Positions 1 to 11,960 of a stretch of DNA of 64,000 bases are shown one piece after another. The stretch is from Liolophura sinensis (lineage: Eukaryota; Mollusca; Polyplacophora; Chitonida; Chitonidae). Numbering within the stretch: position 1 is the stretch's first letter; each line of letters opens with the position of its first letter. The stretch covers positions 76,414,028 through 76,478,027 of the forward strand of contig NC_088295.1 of assembly GCF_032854445.1 (NCBI RefSeq), read 5' to 3'. Under the pieces are notes generated by a model that saw only the letters and a list, made by a program, of their open reading frames with translations, was not told where the DNA came from and made no database searches. The position numbers and the translations under genes were made by a program.

Positions 1-574
1 ACTTACTTTATAAGTAAAAATGAAGTATTCTACGTGTGTTATACATCGGGTTCGATTAAATTGTAAAAATGTAAGCCAGTGAAGTAAGAAGTTCAACTGA
101 TGTTTAACAAGCAAAGTTCATACGTTGGAGGACTGAATAATTAAAGCTTAACCCCACGCTGACAGTATTTTAGCTATTGCGTATGCCGAGAACAGTGTTG
201 CCTTTCGATAGGAAACTGATAAAATCCACACTTAAAACAAATAAGAAACAGACGGTTTAAAACAACGAACACACGGAAATCAGTTAAAACGCGGAAAACT
301 ATGTTAACTGAACTTATACATATTATTTTAATGTGTTTAAAAACGGAACAAGGCAACTGTGAGGCCCAAGTCGAATTTCCTTTACAGTCGACCAGTTTCA
401 GTTTGACACCATATTTGGCATGTAATGTAAATGAACGAAATTCTGTGCGCTCTGTCATAAAATGATGTTTTGAATGAGAAGGGCCCATTCTTTTCACCTC
501 GTAATCCCCACAAGGGAGAGGATTGGTGGATTATAGGATAGGCAGGGTATGTTCTGCACGATGCTTGAATTTTA
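1..574. other. No recognised feature
   Basis: AT-rich sequence. Short open frames occur on both strands but have no recognisable domain, signal peptide or convincing splice signal. I see nothing to annotate here. Confidence 0.5.
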
Positions 575-1205
575 TTATGGCGACATTAGGCAAACACCTT
601 GACTGCCCTGCTAGAAAGGAACAATGTGACTGTTTTGCTTTAAGTGTGTGTTCTGTTGCAAGGAAATGTTTTGACTGTGCTGCTATAAGGGAAAAAATTA
701 AATGATTAAAGGGGATATGACGAGTGGCATTCTGATAGTTCTCTATGGGGACAAACTTTTATAAGTTTATTGTACACCGAGTTGAATGATTCTATTACAT
801 ATCCCGATCGAAAATGAAAATATTTTTGTTGTCATAAAATTGTTTCTGCTTGTATTATTCTGCCACATTTGCGTGATTCAACATGGCGTGTGGCCTTGAG
901 ATTCCATCACTTCTTTATTAATTACAGATTTAAGTAAAAACCACTCCATCTTGCCTTCGACAGCATAGCACAATCTACTCGTTTGTATGGCACTGGAATA
1001 GAACCGAATGAATAAGATGGATTTTAGAGCACATTATTAGAAATAAAATCAAAAGGCCTATTTGTCGGCTTTAAAGTGTGAGTGAGTGAGTGAGTGCTTG
1101 GGGTTTCACTGAGACGACTTACCGAAGGGAAACGCGGATATGTGTCTTTACATTACAAATGAATATCAGAATCCGGTACTTGTCATTTATCAAGATTGAA
1201 AGCAT
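575..1205 (+). repeat. Dispersed repeat family R1, copy A (partial)
   Basis: This stretch aligns by eye with 1590-2050 and with 6430-7070. It begins with about four degenerate copies of a roughly 27-bp motif (core like aatgtgactgttttgct, ending in ctataagg). A non-tandem part follows, sharing motifs such as tcgaaaatgaaaatat, cacatttgcg and an end like gaatatcagaatccgg with the other copies. No coding capacity is visible, so it may be a non-autonomous element or the non-coding part of a larger one. Family identity is unknown to me. Confidence 0.55.
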
Positions 1206-1589
1206 GTTCCAAATCCAACAAAAGATGTGACCCAGCTGTGTCGGTTGTCTACAGCATAATGCTTCTGTGAGACAACACTCTGAGTATGACGTCATTATAA
1301 GTGGTATAATGTTAAAGCGAACACGTGCTCTATAGTTTACCGATTATTTCGGTTTAAATTTTGCTCCGTTTCCTGTCACGACGACTTTGCGACAAGAGAA
1401 ATAGTTTTAATATTCACGTTGGGTAATTTTCTTGATTTGAATAACAAAATACCGACAGGTCTTGCATGTGACGTGTACATAACTTGCACTGTCCTCAGAG
1501 ACGACTGAAAGACAAACATAAATGGTCAAATGATAACTGACTTGTGAGTTTCTGTTTATTAGCAAGTTCTTACTTCAAAATACCTGGAG

Positions 1590-2900
1590 TGAAGTGATGC
1601 TATGACATATCACGAATATATCGTGATAGAAAATGAAAACATATTTTGCTGTCACTGAATTGTTTCTACTTCTTAGTCTCATATATAAATTGGCGTGGTT
1701 CGACATCACGTGTTTGCTTAGTATCAGTTCAATTCTTCAGCACGTTGTCTTACCTCCCACAGCACAGCAAGTCTACCCATTTGTACAGTCCTAAAATAAA
1801 TAAACAGCGAAAACCAACTGTCTTGTCTGAATGAATACGGTTAAGTTTAGAGGAAAACAATAGAAATGATAACAAAAGACATCCCTGCTTGCCCACGTGA
1901 AGAACCATACCGTGTGGCGGTATTGACATTTTTGACAAGGCGACGGTCATGTGCGATCAGCTTTCTGAATGGAAAGGGAAGCTAAGAGACACGGACATGT
2001 GTTTATCGCATCACAGTGGAATATCAGAATCTTGGATGTGAACTCTTGATCATTTACCAGGGCTGATAATATATTTTCATTTCCAATAGTGCCAATTTTG
2101 TCCCAGTCGTTTTGTAGATAAGATAAGGTCAGGGCTGACTCCGCCTAATTCACCGGCGCACATCATGGTATTTATATATTTATCACTGACTGCTGCCTTC
2201 CCACCAAACACGGTCAGTTGATTTTGTGACGAGGTTCGTCTAAAATCTTACCAGATGTGATAAACGTCAGTCCATTAAGACAGTTTTGGGGGTCAGGCGC
2301 CTTAGCCAGACATAAATGACTGGTTTGCGTGAGAGGTGTATGTTTAGGAAGCTGTTGAAGCACAGCACCTCTGTGTACAGCTGACAGGTGCTACCAAACC
2401 GTCTCCTTAGGTGGGTAGGGTGACAAACAATTATCCGTGGGTTCTATGTGCTGTAGGCTATATGATATGAATTCCTATAAAAACACGGCATTGTCGCACA
2501 AATATCTGGCATCAAGAAACAGGTACGCTGTTCGTATGAGCTTCATGATGTGATGTTTACCAAATAAAACTATTGGTCGAGTCATCTGTCATCCTGTGTG
2601 CAGTTGATCACTCTCCCTGTCAGGTTATCAGGTTTACAACCTACCATGTCCTAGGATTATAATTACAAGGGTAAAGAGCATAACAACGAGCGGTGAAATT
2701 CGGCCCTGGCCAATTGGCCTCAGTATATTAACTACTCATGTAAATCCTTAGGTAGTAACAACTTGCACATCACGTGTAACTTTTAGAATGATCACAGGTT
2801 ATTTCACAATTTAATTACGTTCCAAAGTTGATCACGGGTGATCAATAGGAGTAGCAGATGTTTAGTTCTACTTTTGTTTGCTTTTCTTCTTTATGGTTTG
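1590..2900 (+). repeat. Dispersed repeat family R1, copy B (longest continuous)
   Basis: The 5' part matches copy A and 6820-7070. The 3' part (about 1960-2600) matches 10890-11500 closely, including shared strings such as aaaatcttaccagatgtgat, gacagttttggggg versus gacagctttaggga, and tgatgtgatgtttac. The last part carries scattered gttgatcac and tgatcac motifs, also seen at 11770-11960. No protein-coding frame is conserved between copies. This copy is the uninterrupted reference that shows copy C to be split by an insertion. Confidence 0.65.
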
Positions 2901-5900
2901 TTGAGGGCATTTTAGCCTGATCATTTTGGGGTGATGGAATCAAGGTAGAATAAAGCTTACACATGGCGTTGTGTGTAGTTTATAGTGGTATGCCTTAAAA
3001 CGTCTACGGAATACCTTCAGGAATTGTAATCATATTTACTATGTGTAATCTACAAACACAACCTTCATGAGCTTCGCAAACTGGTGTAAGTTGGTATTAA
3101 TTTTTATCTTACTAATTCTGACGCTGAATGAGGAAATATTTGTCAAGGTCACGACACTCCCTTTTTGATATATTGTTTACGTATTGAAAACGGCAACAGA
3201 AAACAGACTCAGTGACTCAATATTACAATGTAAACAATGGCTTTATATATAAAATGAGACGTACAGTTTTACAGACAGTTCAACAACAACAACATACACA
3301 TCGGTATTACCGGCCTTTAAAAGTTTTCCAGTTCACCTTTGCATCCCAAGGAACGTGTTCCAGGAGATCCAACGTAAAGACCATGGGATAAACACACAAT
3401 TCACAAATTGTCCTAGTCAGGTACTTCGCTAGGATAGCGAACGCGAACACAGTACACAGGTTACACAGAACTGGAAACAGTCAAGCCTTTGAATGACGTC
3501 ACACCCGCAGAGCACAACACAGGGTAAATACAGGCATGGAGGTATAATCCACTTAGAACAGTCACAGCTCCCGCAGAAACTCACAAACGAGCCGTTCAGA
3601 GACGTAGAGTAATGTCACCTTGTGGCAGAACGAACGTCCTTTGCAAAAACTGAAAACTTCAGTTTAGAGTCCTTGACGACCTTGGTCGGTCAGGTGAGGT
3701 CAGCGTGTTAAACAAATTACAGTCAACACTGTATAATCATAATAAAGATCCGAACACCAATAAACGTGACTTCCGCAGAAATTCACATAAACCAGACATC
3801 AGTACTACTGTGGTACACAATCGGTGCCGGCATAAAAATCTGTCCTCCCAAATGAAACTGGCATCACCAGCTCATATCAATATAATGGACTCGATACGAG
3901 AGTGTCGCACACTCTCCTGGCTCCCAGTGGATGCAGCAAAAACACCTCCACTCTGCACAGAAAACACGGCTTATATACGTCCCAGGTGGATTCAACTATT
4001 TTTAAACACAGAATTAACAGCCAATGAACAGCCAGTGAAATAAACAAAGCCTTGAACAAGATGCTTTCCATCAGGTCCGCGCTGTACATATATAAAAGGG
4101 CCTGTTATGCTTATAACATATGACACAAAGGTCCGCAGACTAACAGTACGTGAAAACGTTAAATAGTCATACATAACAATATTAAAACTGCGTAAAGCAT
4201 GGTCAAGTGGCATGCATTTATCTGTAAATTAATTCAAGAACAATTTTCTGGATAATGGATCAGCTATCATTATTAACACTTACGAAAGTTTTGGGAAAAT
4301 ATTTATTTCGTACGTAGTTTTTCTATTAATTGTGCTGTATAAGCGGTTGCTTGCACAGTGTAAATGTATAGACAAACATTTCCGTGACCAATTATGAACT
4401 ATCCACGTTCTATTACACGTTCTCTGTAAACTGCCTTTATTTTGTCAATAAGTTCAACATGGGTACTAGACAAGCCCAGACTAACTCGCCCATGCTGTCA
4501 TGCATTCTACACACAGAGTAATTATGTAACCACGGGAGAAATTTTACAAAGGCTCGCTGGCTCGGAAAAGGCTTGTAAATTTCACCAAAAGAATCTCGTG
4601 AGATTTCAGAGTAGTTCGACAGTGCCCTAATGCAAACACTCTAAGAAACTTTGGATAAGTCTAACCTCTGTAGCGTGTTTTGTTGTAGACAGGAACCAAT
4701 ACTTTGTCATGGGGAGGAGGCAATTTGTTATCCTGAATAAGAATGAGAAGTATTACAAGAGCTGGATATCTTATACAAGCGGAATACAACACACTGCTCA
4801 TATGCCAAATTTCATTTTGTGTCCTCAGCCATACCATATATGTATAAGGCTCTAAGCCTGGAAATGTTTAAACAGATCAGTCCTGTTTTAATACTCATCG
4901 GCTCAGATATATGGATCCATTCGGAGGAATTTATTATGTATGGATAGGGTGTAATGACAATGATACACCACAGCGTTTGGCTGTACGAAATGAAGTGTTC
5001 AATGTTTAATTCGACATGCAATTTTGTTTTGTGTTTTACCTATCAAACGAGACTATTGGAGTGAAAGTCTTTGTTAATAATGAAGCATACATATTGTAAT
5101 GAGCTTCGCAGAGATGAATTGTCAAATGATTGTACTTTGGCAATTATCTTTGACTCGGAAATGTCACATTGTTTTCTCTGTTCTGGTTGTACTTATGCGT
5201 CTATAATTTCTTATGCGTCTAAGAAATTTCAATTGAAATACGGTACATCATTAGACGCACTCAGCAAGACTGATCGTATACATACAATATCAAGTCCAAA
5301 TCAAACCATATTACGCATAACTTTAATTCAATAACGGTACTGAAAGAAAACACATAATGTTCCCCTGGTAGAATACCCTACACAGAATACAAAATAATGT
5401 CTATTGTCAGGAAATATGGTGGGCACGCAACAGGTGGTTGTTATCTGGCAGAGAGGAATAGCCACTTGGCTTCCCGCCATTCATGCCGACGATCATCGAC
5501 AAGCCATCAGGCTGTCATCCGGAACACTGATTGGCTGTAATGAACGACTCATGAAGATTCACATTAAATTATCAAGGCAGAGAAAATGTGGAACCTTTTT
5601 GCCCACTGGATTTAGATGGTCAGCTTTTGATCAATGGTTTTTGAATTTTTGCCAAAAAATGTTTCCAAGGTTGCCTGAAGGTTTTCCTTCCAAGAGCTGT
5701 TTTTCTGTTGCTTGTTAAGCTAGTGTCATTCATAAAGCTTGTTTGTGCAAGTGGCATTGTCACTACCATCATTGTAACCGCCTAAAAGCTCATTCCTTTA
5801 ATTTAAATACTGTCTTCACTTTGCACTGGGCGAATTTCTGCAAAATGATTGGTTGCCCTTTAAGGTAAATGTAGGCGATTAAATATCAAAATTTATCTGA

Positions 5901-6425
5901 ATGCCAATGAAATGATTTAAATATATAGGTGACTGTTCTTGGGTAGTTGTAAAAACAGGGTTTACATTTATTATGTTTAAATCAATAATATATATTCGTG
6001 TCTGCGCATGTACAGTTCTTCTATCAGTGCATTTTATATAATTCCCCTGTACGCTGTGCTTATATTTACTGTTAAAGAGTATGCTAGAAAGAAGAAAGAA
6101 TTGCGGTTTTCCAAATAGGAATGATAACATTCAAAAATTGCACACATAGTTAGTCAGGAGAAATGGGAAACATACACTTTTCAAACCAGCTAAAACAAAG
6201 AAACAAAGAAACAAAGAAATAGAAAATCAGAAATTATATTATTTACAGAATCACCAGCAAGCGCTATAAATGAAGAAGTCTGTAGACAACTCTGCGGGAT
6301 CCCTGCACAGTATCAACAGTCGACCAGTTCATGTGTAATGTCACATTTCGATCAAAAATACCAATTACTGGTTGAAACGAAGCACGGTGTGTTCAATTTA
6401 CTGAATGAACAGCGACATTAAGCAG
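2901..6425. other. No gene recognised
   Basis: Mostly AT-rich sequence with isolated short open frames that have no domain or splice support. The part 3160-4110 is less AT-rich and contains a CCAAT motif near 4020 and a TATA-like motif near 4088, annotated separately. I found no tRNA, rRNA or intact mobile-element ORF. Confidence 0.45.
4018..4100 (+). promoter_or_regulatory. Possible CCAAT plus TATA promoter
   Basis: gccaatgaacagcc (about 4019-4032) is followed roughly 60-70 bp later by catatataaaagggcc, a strong match to a metazoan TATA box. The spacing suits a plus-strand RNA polymerase II core promoter. No convincing downstream first exon was found, so this could be a retroelement LTR promoter, a non-coding transcript start or chance in AT-rich DNA. 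Confidence 0.2.
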
Positions 6426-6429
6426 AAAA

Positions 6430-7070
6430 ATATTGTAACTGCCAGTAAAAATTGTGACTACCAAGCCAGCATAGAATATTATGACTATCTTTCTATAAGG
6501 GTACATTGTAACTGTTCTGTTTCAGGAGAACATTGAGACTGTCCTACTACAATGGAAAATATTGACTGTTCTACTACAAGAAATATTGTGACCCATATAA
6601 AGTTAAAAGCGAAAACAAGTTTATGACACAATGTGTCACTGAAGGGAATGGGTTTGAGTTATTGGCAGTGGTTTCTTGAGATGCCTTTATGTCTGGAAGA
6701 CCTGATTATAATGTTAAAGGGAAGAGTTGATATTTGTCTAGCAGGACACCACAGAACACAACAAGTTCCTGAAAAGCTGAATAAAATTACCCATTAACGA
6801 AGTAAGATGAAACCCTGTGGGAAAATCTGAACGTTTTTATTATAATAAAATCTGTTCTCCACTCTTGTGGCACATTTGCGCGTTTCAGTGTTTCATGTTC
6901 CATCAAAAAAGATGATTTCCTGATTATTATTACAGACTTCTAGTAGACTTCTCCACCATGGCTACCACTGTACATCACATGTGCTAATTTAAATGGTATT
7001 GGATTATAAGATAAATCACGAAAACCAATAGGCTTGTCTGAATGAATATACGATGGAGTAAAGACGACAA
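6430..7070 (+). repeat. Dispersed repeat family R1, copy C, left half
   Basis: It starts with a degenerate tandem of about 27 bp (6425-6600) built around aaatattgtgactgttc and ctactacaa, the same internal minisatellite as in copy A. From 6820 it follows copies A and B as far as the shared motif cttgtctgaatgaata. Similarity stops at about 7070 and resumes at 10721, so the copy appears interrupted by the Naiad element between those points. Confidence 0.6.
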
Positions 7071-7077
7071 AGATAAG

Positions 7078-7133
<56 letters not shown>
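7078..7133. repeat. (TA)n microsatellite at the Naiad 3' end
   Basis: An uninterrupted run of about 27 TA dinucleotides lies at the 3' boundary of the Naiad element. Naiads are reported to insert preferentially near microsatellites, so this could be target sequence, or it could have grown from the element tail after insertion. Confidence 0.9.
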
Positions 7134-7135
<2 letters not shown>

Positions 7136-7779
7136 CGTCAAGTCCGACATTTATATACCATTCGTAGTCCGTAAAGGGCGTTCCAAGTCGATAATCGCAA
7201 GATCCATTTCCAAAACAACGTTTAACACTAACTCCCAAAGACAAAGGTATGTAAGAAATTATACAAATAAGAAATAAAGCCGGTAACACACAAGAGAGAT
7301 GCGGTCATCAGTTTTCAATGATGCCGGGCAGACAATGAATATTCCAGGCATGAATTCCATATCAAAGTTCAAATTCGTAGTCCGTGAATGAGTTCCATGT
7401 CAAATAACAATTAAACAATGTATGTCAGTCGCGCTTTGATTGCAACTGTTCATAAACGCATCATGCAAATGTAATTAGCATGGCTACTTTTAGGGCCCCT
7501 AGCCCCAGGTTAAGCGGTATTAGATACAGTTTGAAAATGACGAGAGTTATAGACCCTAGCCGATCAGATTGTGATTCAAAAGTAACGGACGATTACGTCT
7601 TTCCTGTTAATATGTAAAGATCTCATACTACAAGAGGTGCCATCTATGATGTTACACATGACATACAAGATAGACGGTTACACTGGGCAACCAGCGCCAT
7701 CTATATTGTTAAAAACGATGTACGTGATAGATATGTACATAGGGATAACAGCGCCGTCTATGTGGTTGATCACAATGCA

Positions 7780-9236
7780 AATCGCCGGAGATTCTGAACG
7801 CTCTGTCCATACCTGCCAACGAGAGTGTTATACTCACTGTAAAATTTGAGAATCTTAGAATGAAGGCGTTTGATGCTGTATCCTTGACAAACTAGTTTTT
7901 AAACTAGCAACTTGTGACGCAGTATAAAGTCATCACAATTAACACAAGATCTGACAAATGCTACAAGGCGAGATATGTATACGCCATAGGCAGGACCCTT
8001 TGGTATATTGCTATCTAAATAAGGAAAAATTTACAATATCAAAATTGAAATTATCCCTTTTGTCGTAAAGGCGGCGTGAAAGGAGACCTTGTTCGTCTTT
8101 GTACAGATATAGATCCAAATAAGATCCTTTAAATCCAGTGAAGGCGGATAGATTTCCTTCACCGCTTCAGCAATATGGGGATTATTTAACGCCAGTAGAT
8201 CATCAATATACCGCTTGGTATATGAAAAGGATCGAGCTTTAAAGATATGACTCTTAAGTAATTTCTGCATATAGTCGTATTTATATGAAAACAGGTATAG
8301 GTCTGCCAAAAGAGGCGCACAATTGGTACCCATTGGAATACCTATGCACTGTTGATAAATGGTATCTCTGAATTTCACATAGATGTTATTAGTGAGAAAT
8401 TCAAGTAATTCAATAAATAATGTAACATTCCATGAGTGGTAACCTTTATAAAGAGTAGAACTAAAGAAAGCCTTATTGCTTCTGGCGTTAATGTAACCGT
8501 GACTTGTTTTAGTAAATACCGAGACAATTAACGACGATATTCTTTCAATAAGATCTTTGTGAGGGATCGTAGTATAGAGAGTAGAGAAATCCCATGTGGA
8601 TACGTCTTTGTACGGTATATGCATATGAGCATCGAGTTCTTTTGTAAGGCGTTTGAAGTTGTTAAGAATCCACATGCAGTTGACACCTGAATTTTTTGTT
8701 ATGGCACAACAATACTTATTCCAAAATGACTTTACTTCTTGTAACGCACTCGTAAGTAGGGTTGACAAGAGTTTGGTGGTACAGCTTCTTGAACCTGCAA
8801 TAAATCGAGCCTTGTATGGGGATTTATGCATTTTAGGAATCCAGTAAAGTTGTGGTATTTCTGTGTGACGGGTAGGTATATTTATGCGCCTTTCTTTAAG
8901 AAAGGTTTTGTGTTTGTTAAATAGTTCCTCCAGAGTACATGTAGTAGCAGAATACGTGGATGTCGTTGTAGATGCACATAGCTCTTGAACAAGAATTTGA
9001 TAATAATAATTCTTGCAAATAAAGATGACATTATTAGGAGCCTTGTCTGCTACAGTGATGACAAATTTACTGTGAAGGTCAGCGAGTGTGTCTTGCACAG
9101 TGGGATCCTTCAGAACCTGTTTAACTTTAGGCAGAGCATCAATGTCTAGACGGTGTATAGTTAAACTAACTTTCTTTTTGACAATCTCAAGCCAATCGAA
9201 AGTACCGAAGAATCCACTTTCTCCCGTTTTGACCAT
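7780..9236 (-). pseudogene. Naiad reverse transcriptase region (broken)
   Basis: The longest intact block (8031-9236, 401 codons from an internal position) shows the Penelope-like RT signature. LYWIPKMHK lies at residues 130-138, DFSTLYTTIPH at 216-226, GIPMGTNCAPLLADL at 299-313 and catalytic YIDDL at 343-347 (about 8196-8210). Near 8105-8120 the frame shifts, and RLYDKRDNFNF continues in another frame. A further shift near 8020 leads into YLDSNIPKGPAYG, then an in-frame TAA at 7899-7901, after which recognisable codons run to about 7790. Three breaks in 450 bp show it is dead. The family role is target-primed reverse transcription of the element RNA. Confidence 0.85.
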
Positions 9237-10693
9237 TTTTTAACATACTCCTCAAGTGCCGAGATGATATATTTTTTGTTTGATCGAATGTTGACATTTC
9301 TCTTTTCTCTATACTTAGGACCCCTCACAAAAAGTTTCCTTAGATCATGATTCTTAATAATATTAAGGTCACCAGTCAGGACATGTTTACATTTGTGGTA
9401 GGTAAAAACTGAGGATTCACAATCACAGTTATAGCCGCCAGAAGTATACATCGCCAAATAGAACTCCTTGAAAATTTGGGAAGCGATAGGCTTTGTATAC
9501 TCATAGGATATGCAAGGTGGCTCTTGGATATTAAAATAATTAGGCACAGCACTACGAACATCAGGTTCATAAAAGATGCTTGGTAGGTTAATTAAATCAA
9601 GGCCACTGCCTAAATACTTTATTTTCAGAAAGAGTCGATCGTGTTGAGTTTCAATTGTAGTTACAGGGCGATACAATCGAAAATAGGATATGTCTTGACA
9701 CAGACGTACAAGGTGAAGTGGAACATTAAAATTGTATATGTTATTGGATACGTTTTGAACTACCTCTTTTAGCAAGTTCAATGGCAGTGCATGTAATAAT
9801 GTGCGTAGAGCATGCGTGCTATTGGTGTCATACAACAATCCTACTAAATAGATTACTGTAACGTGTTTGTGAATCATGTTTCTGTTGAACTTCCTCCTAC
9901 CATGACTGCGAGGTCTACGTTTATGGTATTTGAATAAATTTGTTACGATGGAGTCATATGGTTGGCTAGATGTTACATTGCCGATTCCCATAACGTTATC
10001 ATTCAACCCATATGGGAAGACTGAACCAATCTCTAGCATCCAGAAAAGCTCACGGTCACGGATTTTACGTTCAAATTCGACATCTGTCTCATTTGCTGAT
10101 GGATAAACCGATTCTATTATTTGAATGCTGAAATGGTCCCAGTCATGGTCGGAGGCAGAGAAATGCTTGCCTATTAGCAATTGTTTCTTGCGCACGGACT
10201 TACGGTGCCCGTAGATGTAGTTTCTGGGTGGTTTTCCCAACATACTGCTGACCACACTTCTTGTATGTTACCAAGTAAATACAACTGGACGCAATACAAC
10301 TTAAGTTAACGTAGGAATTAACAGAATATCATTTACCAGTCGTGAGGAAATAAAAGTGGCGGATGTATCAAATGATGGACATGTAAGACAAATGGTATGT
10401 CCACATTTGGAAATAGTTAAATGTTTGCTTTGGGAATTCAATGTCAAACAATCGTTCAGTTGGATAGGACACGGTTTGGTGGAAATACTAAGTTTAATGC
10501 TCTCAAATATATCCGGTATTTGGATGGAAATGGGTCTTAGTGCAAACGAATCATTTATTGACTCGCCCTGGGAACATGCACCACTATTCCCAGCGTTAGT
10601 CCTATACATACTGTTGTAGTTCATAGTTATTGGTATAATTGTGCAGAGGCCTCGCCAGCAGAATCGGGGCATGCACAGGTTATAAATATACAC
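9161..10693 (-). pseudogene. Naiad GIY-YIG endonuclease and CxC linker (broken)
   Basis: Going 5' to 3', a segment at 10301-10460 contains SKCGHTICLTCPSFDTS, a Cys pair typical of the region before the endonuclease. In another frame around 10230-10290, IYLV, about nine residues and then YVGKT form the GIY-YIG core. A third frame (10255 to 9161) carries the rest of the nuclease (IRDRELFWMLEIGSV near residues 65-79), a long linker, and CDC followed by HVLTGDLNIIKNHDLRKL (about residues 277-308), the diagnostic CxC motif. The frame is lost near 9200 and the RT continues one frame over. At least two frameshifts fall inside this part. The nuclease would nick target DNA. Confidence 0.75.
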
Positions 10694-10720
10694 CTATGAC
10701 CTGATTACACCATGGATTTC

Positions 10721-11960
10721 AGACGACAATAATAGAAACGGCATTAAAGATCTATCTGTCGGTCATAACGAGGAGGCATAAGGAGTGGCGGTTTCGTCAT
10801 GTTTACAACAGAGCAGGTGGAAAGGCAACAGAAATATCCAAGAGCGACGGCTGTCTGCCACCAGCTTCTTCCTGAACGGCAAGGGAAGACCCCAGACAGG
10901 CATACGTGTCTGCACATCAAAGTGGAATATTAGAATCCGGTATATGTACTCTTGGTCTCTTTTTCTTCCTGAAAATTGAAATGTTCATTCGCCAGATCCA
11001 ATTAGCCAATTTTATGCCAGTCCTTTACTATGTAAAGTAAGGTCAGGATTGGCACCGCCTATTGCGCCGGTGTATATCGGGACATTTATCCATGTATCAC
11101 TGGCTCTTACATTCAAACCACACATAGTCAGTTGAGTTTGCGATGTGCTTCATATAAAATCTTACCAGATGTGATAAATACCAGTCCATTGAGACAGCTT
11201 TAGGGATCAGGCGCCATTTGCCAGACACAAATGATTGGTTTGCGTGAGAGATGGCGGGTGGGAAAGCTGTGGAAACACGGTCTCTCTGTGCCCATGTGTG
11301 GTTGGGGTGGGTGGGGTGGCATAAGGTGTGCTTCTGTACTAAACGGTACTAAACCGGGTTCTCATATAAATATTACACAGTATTTTCCTACAAATAAACG
11401 CATCTGCAACAGGTACGCTCACGACCCGCGGTACACCTGTACATTGTTCGCATGGACAGTGATGTGATGTTTACAAAGTAAAACTGATTTAGTCCAGTCC
11501 TTATTCATCACCCTCCAAGTTAGTCACGTGTTCGGCAAGTTTATCAAGTTTACGGTTTAATTATCATAAAAGGAAGTACAATATGGCGTAAAACCAGACG
11601 GCAGTGTGATAGTTGCCAAATGTCAGGCGGGCATTCCATGTAAAATTCGATGTCTTTTCAGTTCACCTCAGTTGTGAATTTATTATATCTGTTCATGTAA
11701 GTGCTTTAATAAAAAAAAAACAGATAACTGCGTACCTCCTTTCATGCATATTATGACGTCCTAATTTAATGACATCCCAATTTGATCATGGCCGAAATAG
11801 ATCACGACTTGAGATTATCAAGTCTTTCACAGGTTATTCAAGTTTAAAGTTGATCACGTTTCTCATTGATCTCGTTCGGAGATTCTCACGACACAATTTT
11901 ATAGCATCCCATGTTGATCACGTTCCTGTCTGACCACATCAAAAATGGATCTTCTGACGT
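10721..11960 (+). repeat. Dispersed repeat family R1, copy C, right half
   Basis: Similarity to copy B resumes directly after the Naiad element and runs through shared motifs such as cagtggaatat versus aagtggaatat, tcttaccagatgtgataaa, ccagtccatt and ggtttgcgtgaga. It passes the region homologous to 2590-2750 and ends in GATCA-rich sequence (11770-11960). Together with 6430-7070 it reconstructs one repeat copy of at least 1.9 kb. No protein is encoded. Confidence 0.6.

Larger units (their letters stand above)
7071..10720 (-). mobile_element. Decayed Naiad-type Penelope-like retroelement
   Basis: A minus-strand element of about 3.65 kb. Reading 5' to 3' it holds a Cys-containing N-terminal segment, a GIY-YIG endonuclease core (about 10230-10290), a linker with a CxC motif, a Penelope-like reverse transcriptase with YIDDL, a decayed C-terminal part and an untranslated tail of about 600 bp ending next to a (TA)n run. 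An N-terminal endonuclease joined to the RT through a CxC linker is the published hallmark of the Naiad clade (N-terminal EN+ Penelope-like elements). The nonamer agacgacaa occurs at 7062-7070 and 10721-10729 and may be the target-site duplication. Several frameshifts and a stop make this copy inactive. Confidence 0.8.

Noticed and set aside
6984-7289. 101-codon minus-strand frame
   Set aside because: Its middle is the (TA)n run translated as IYIYIY, and its ends are transposon tail and repeat R1.
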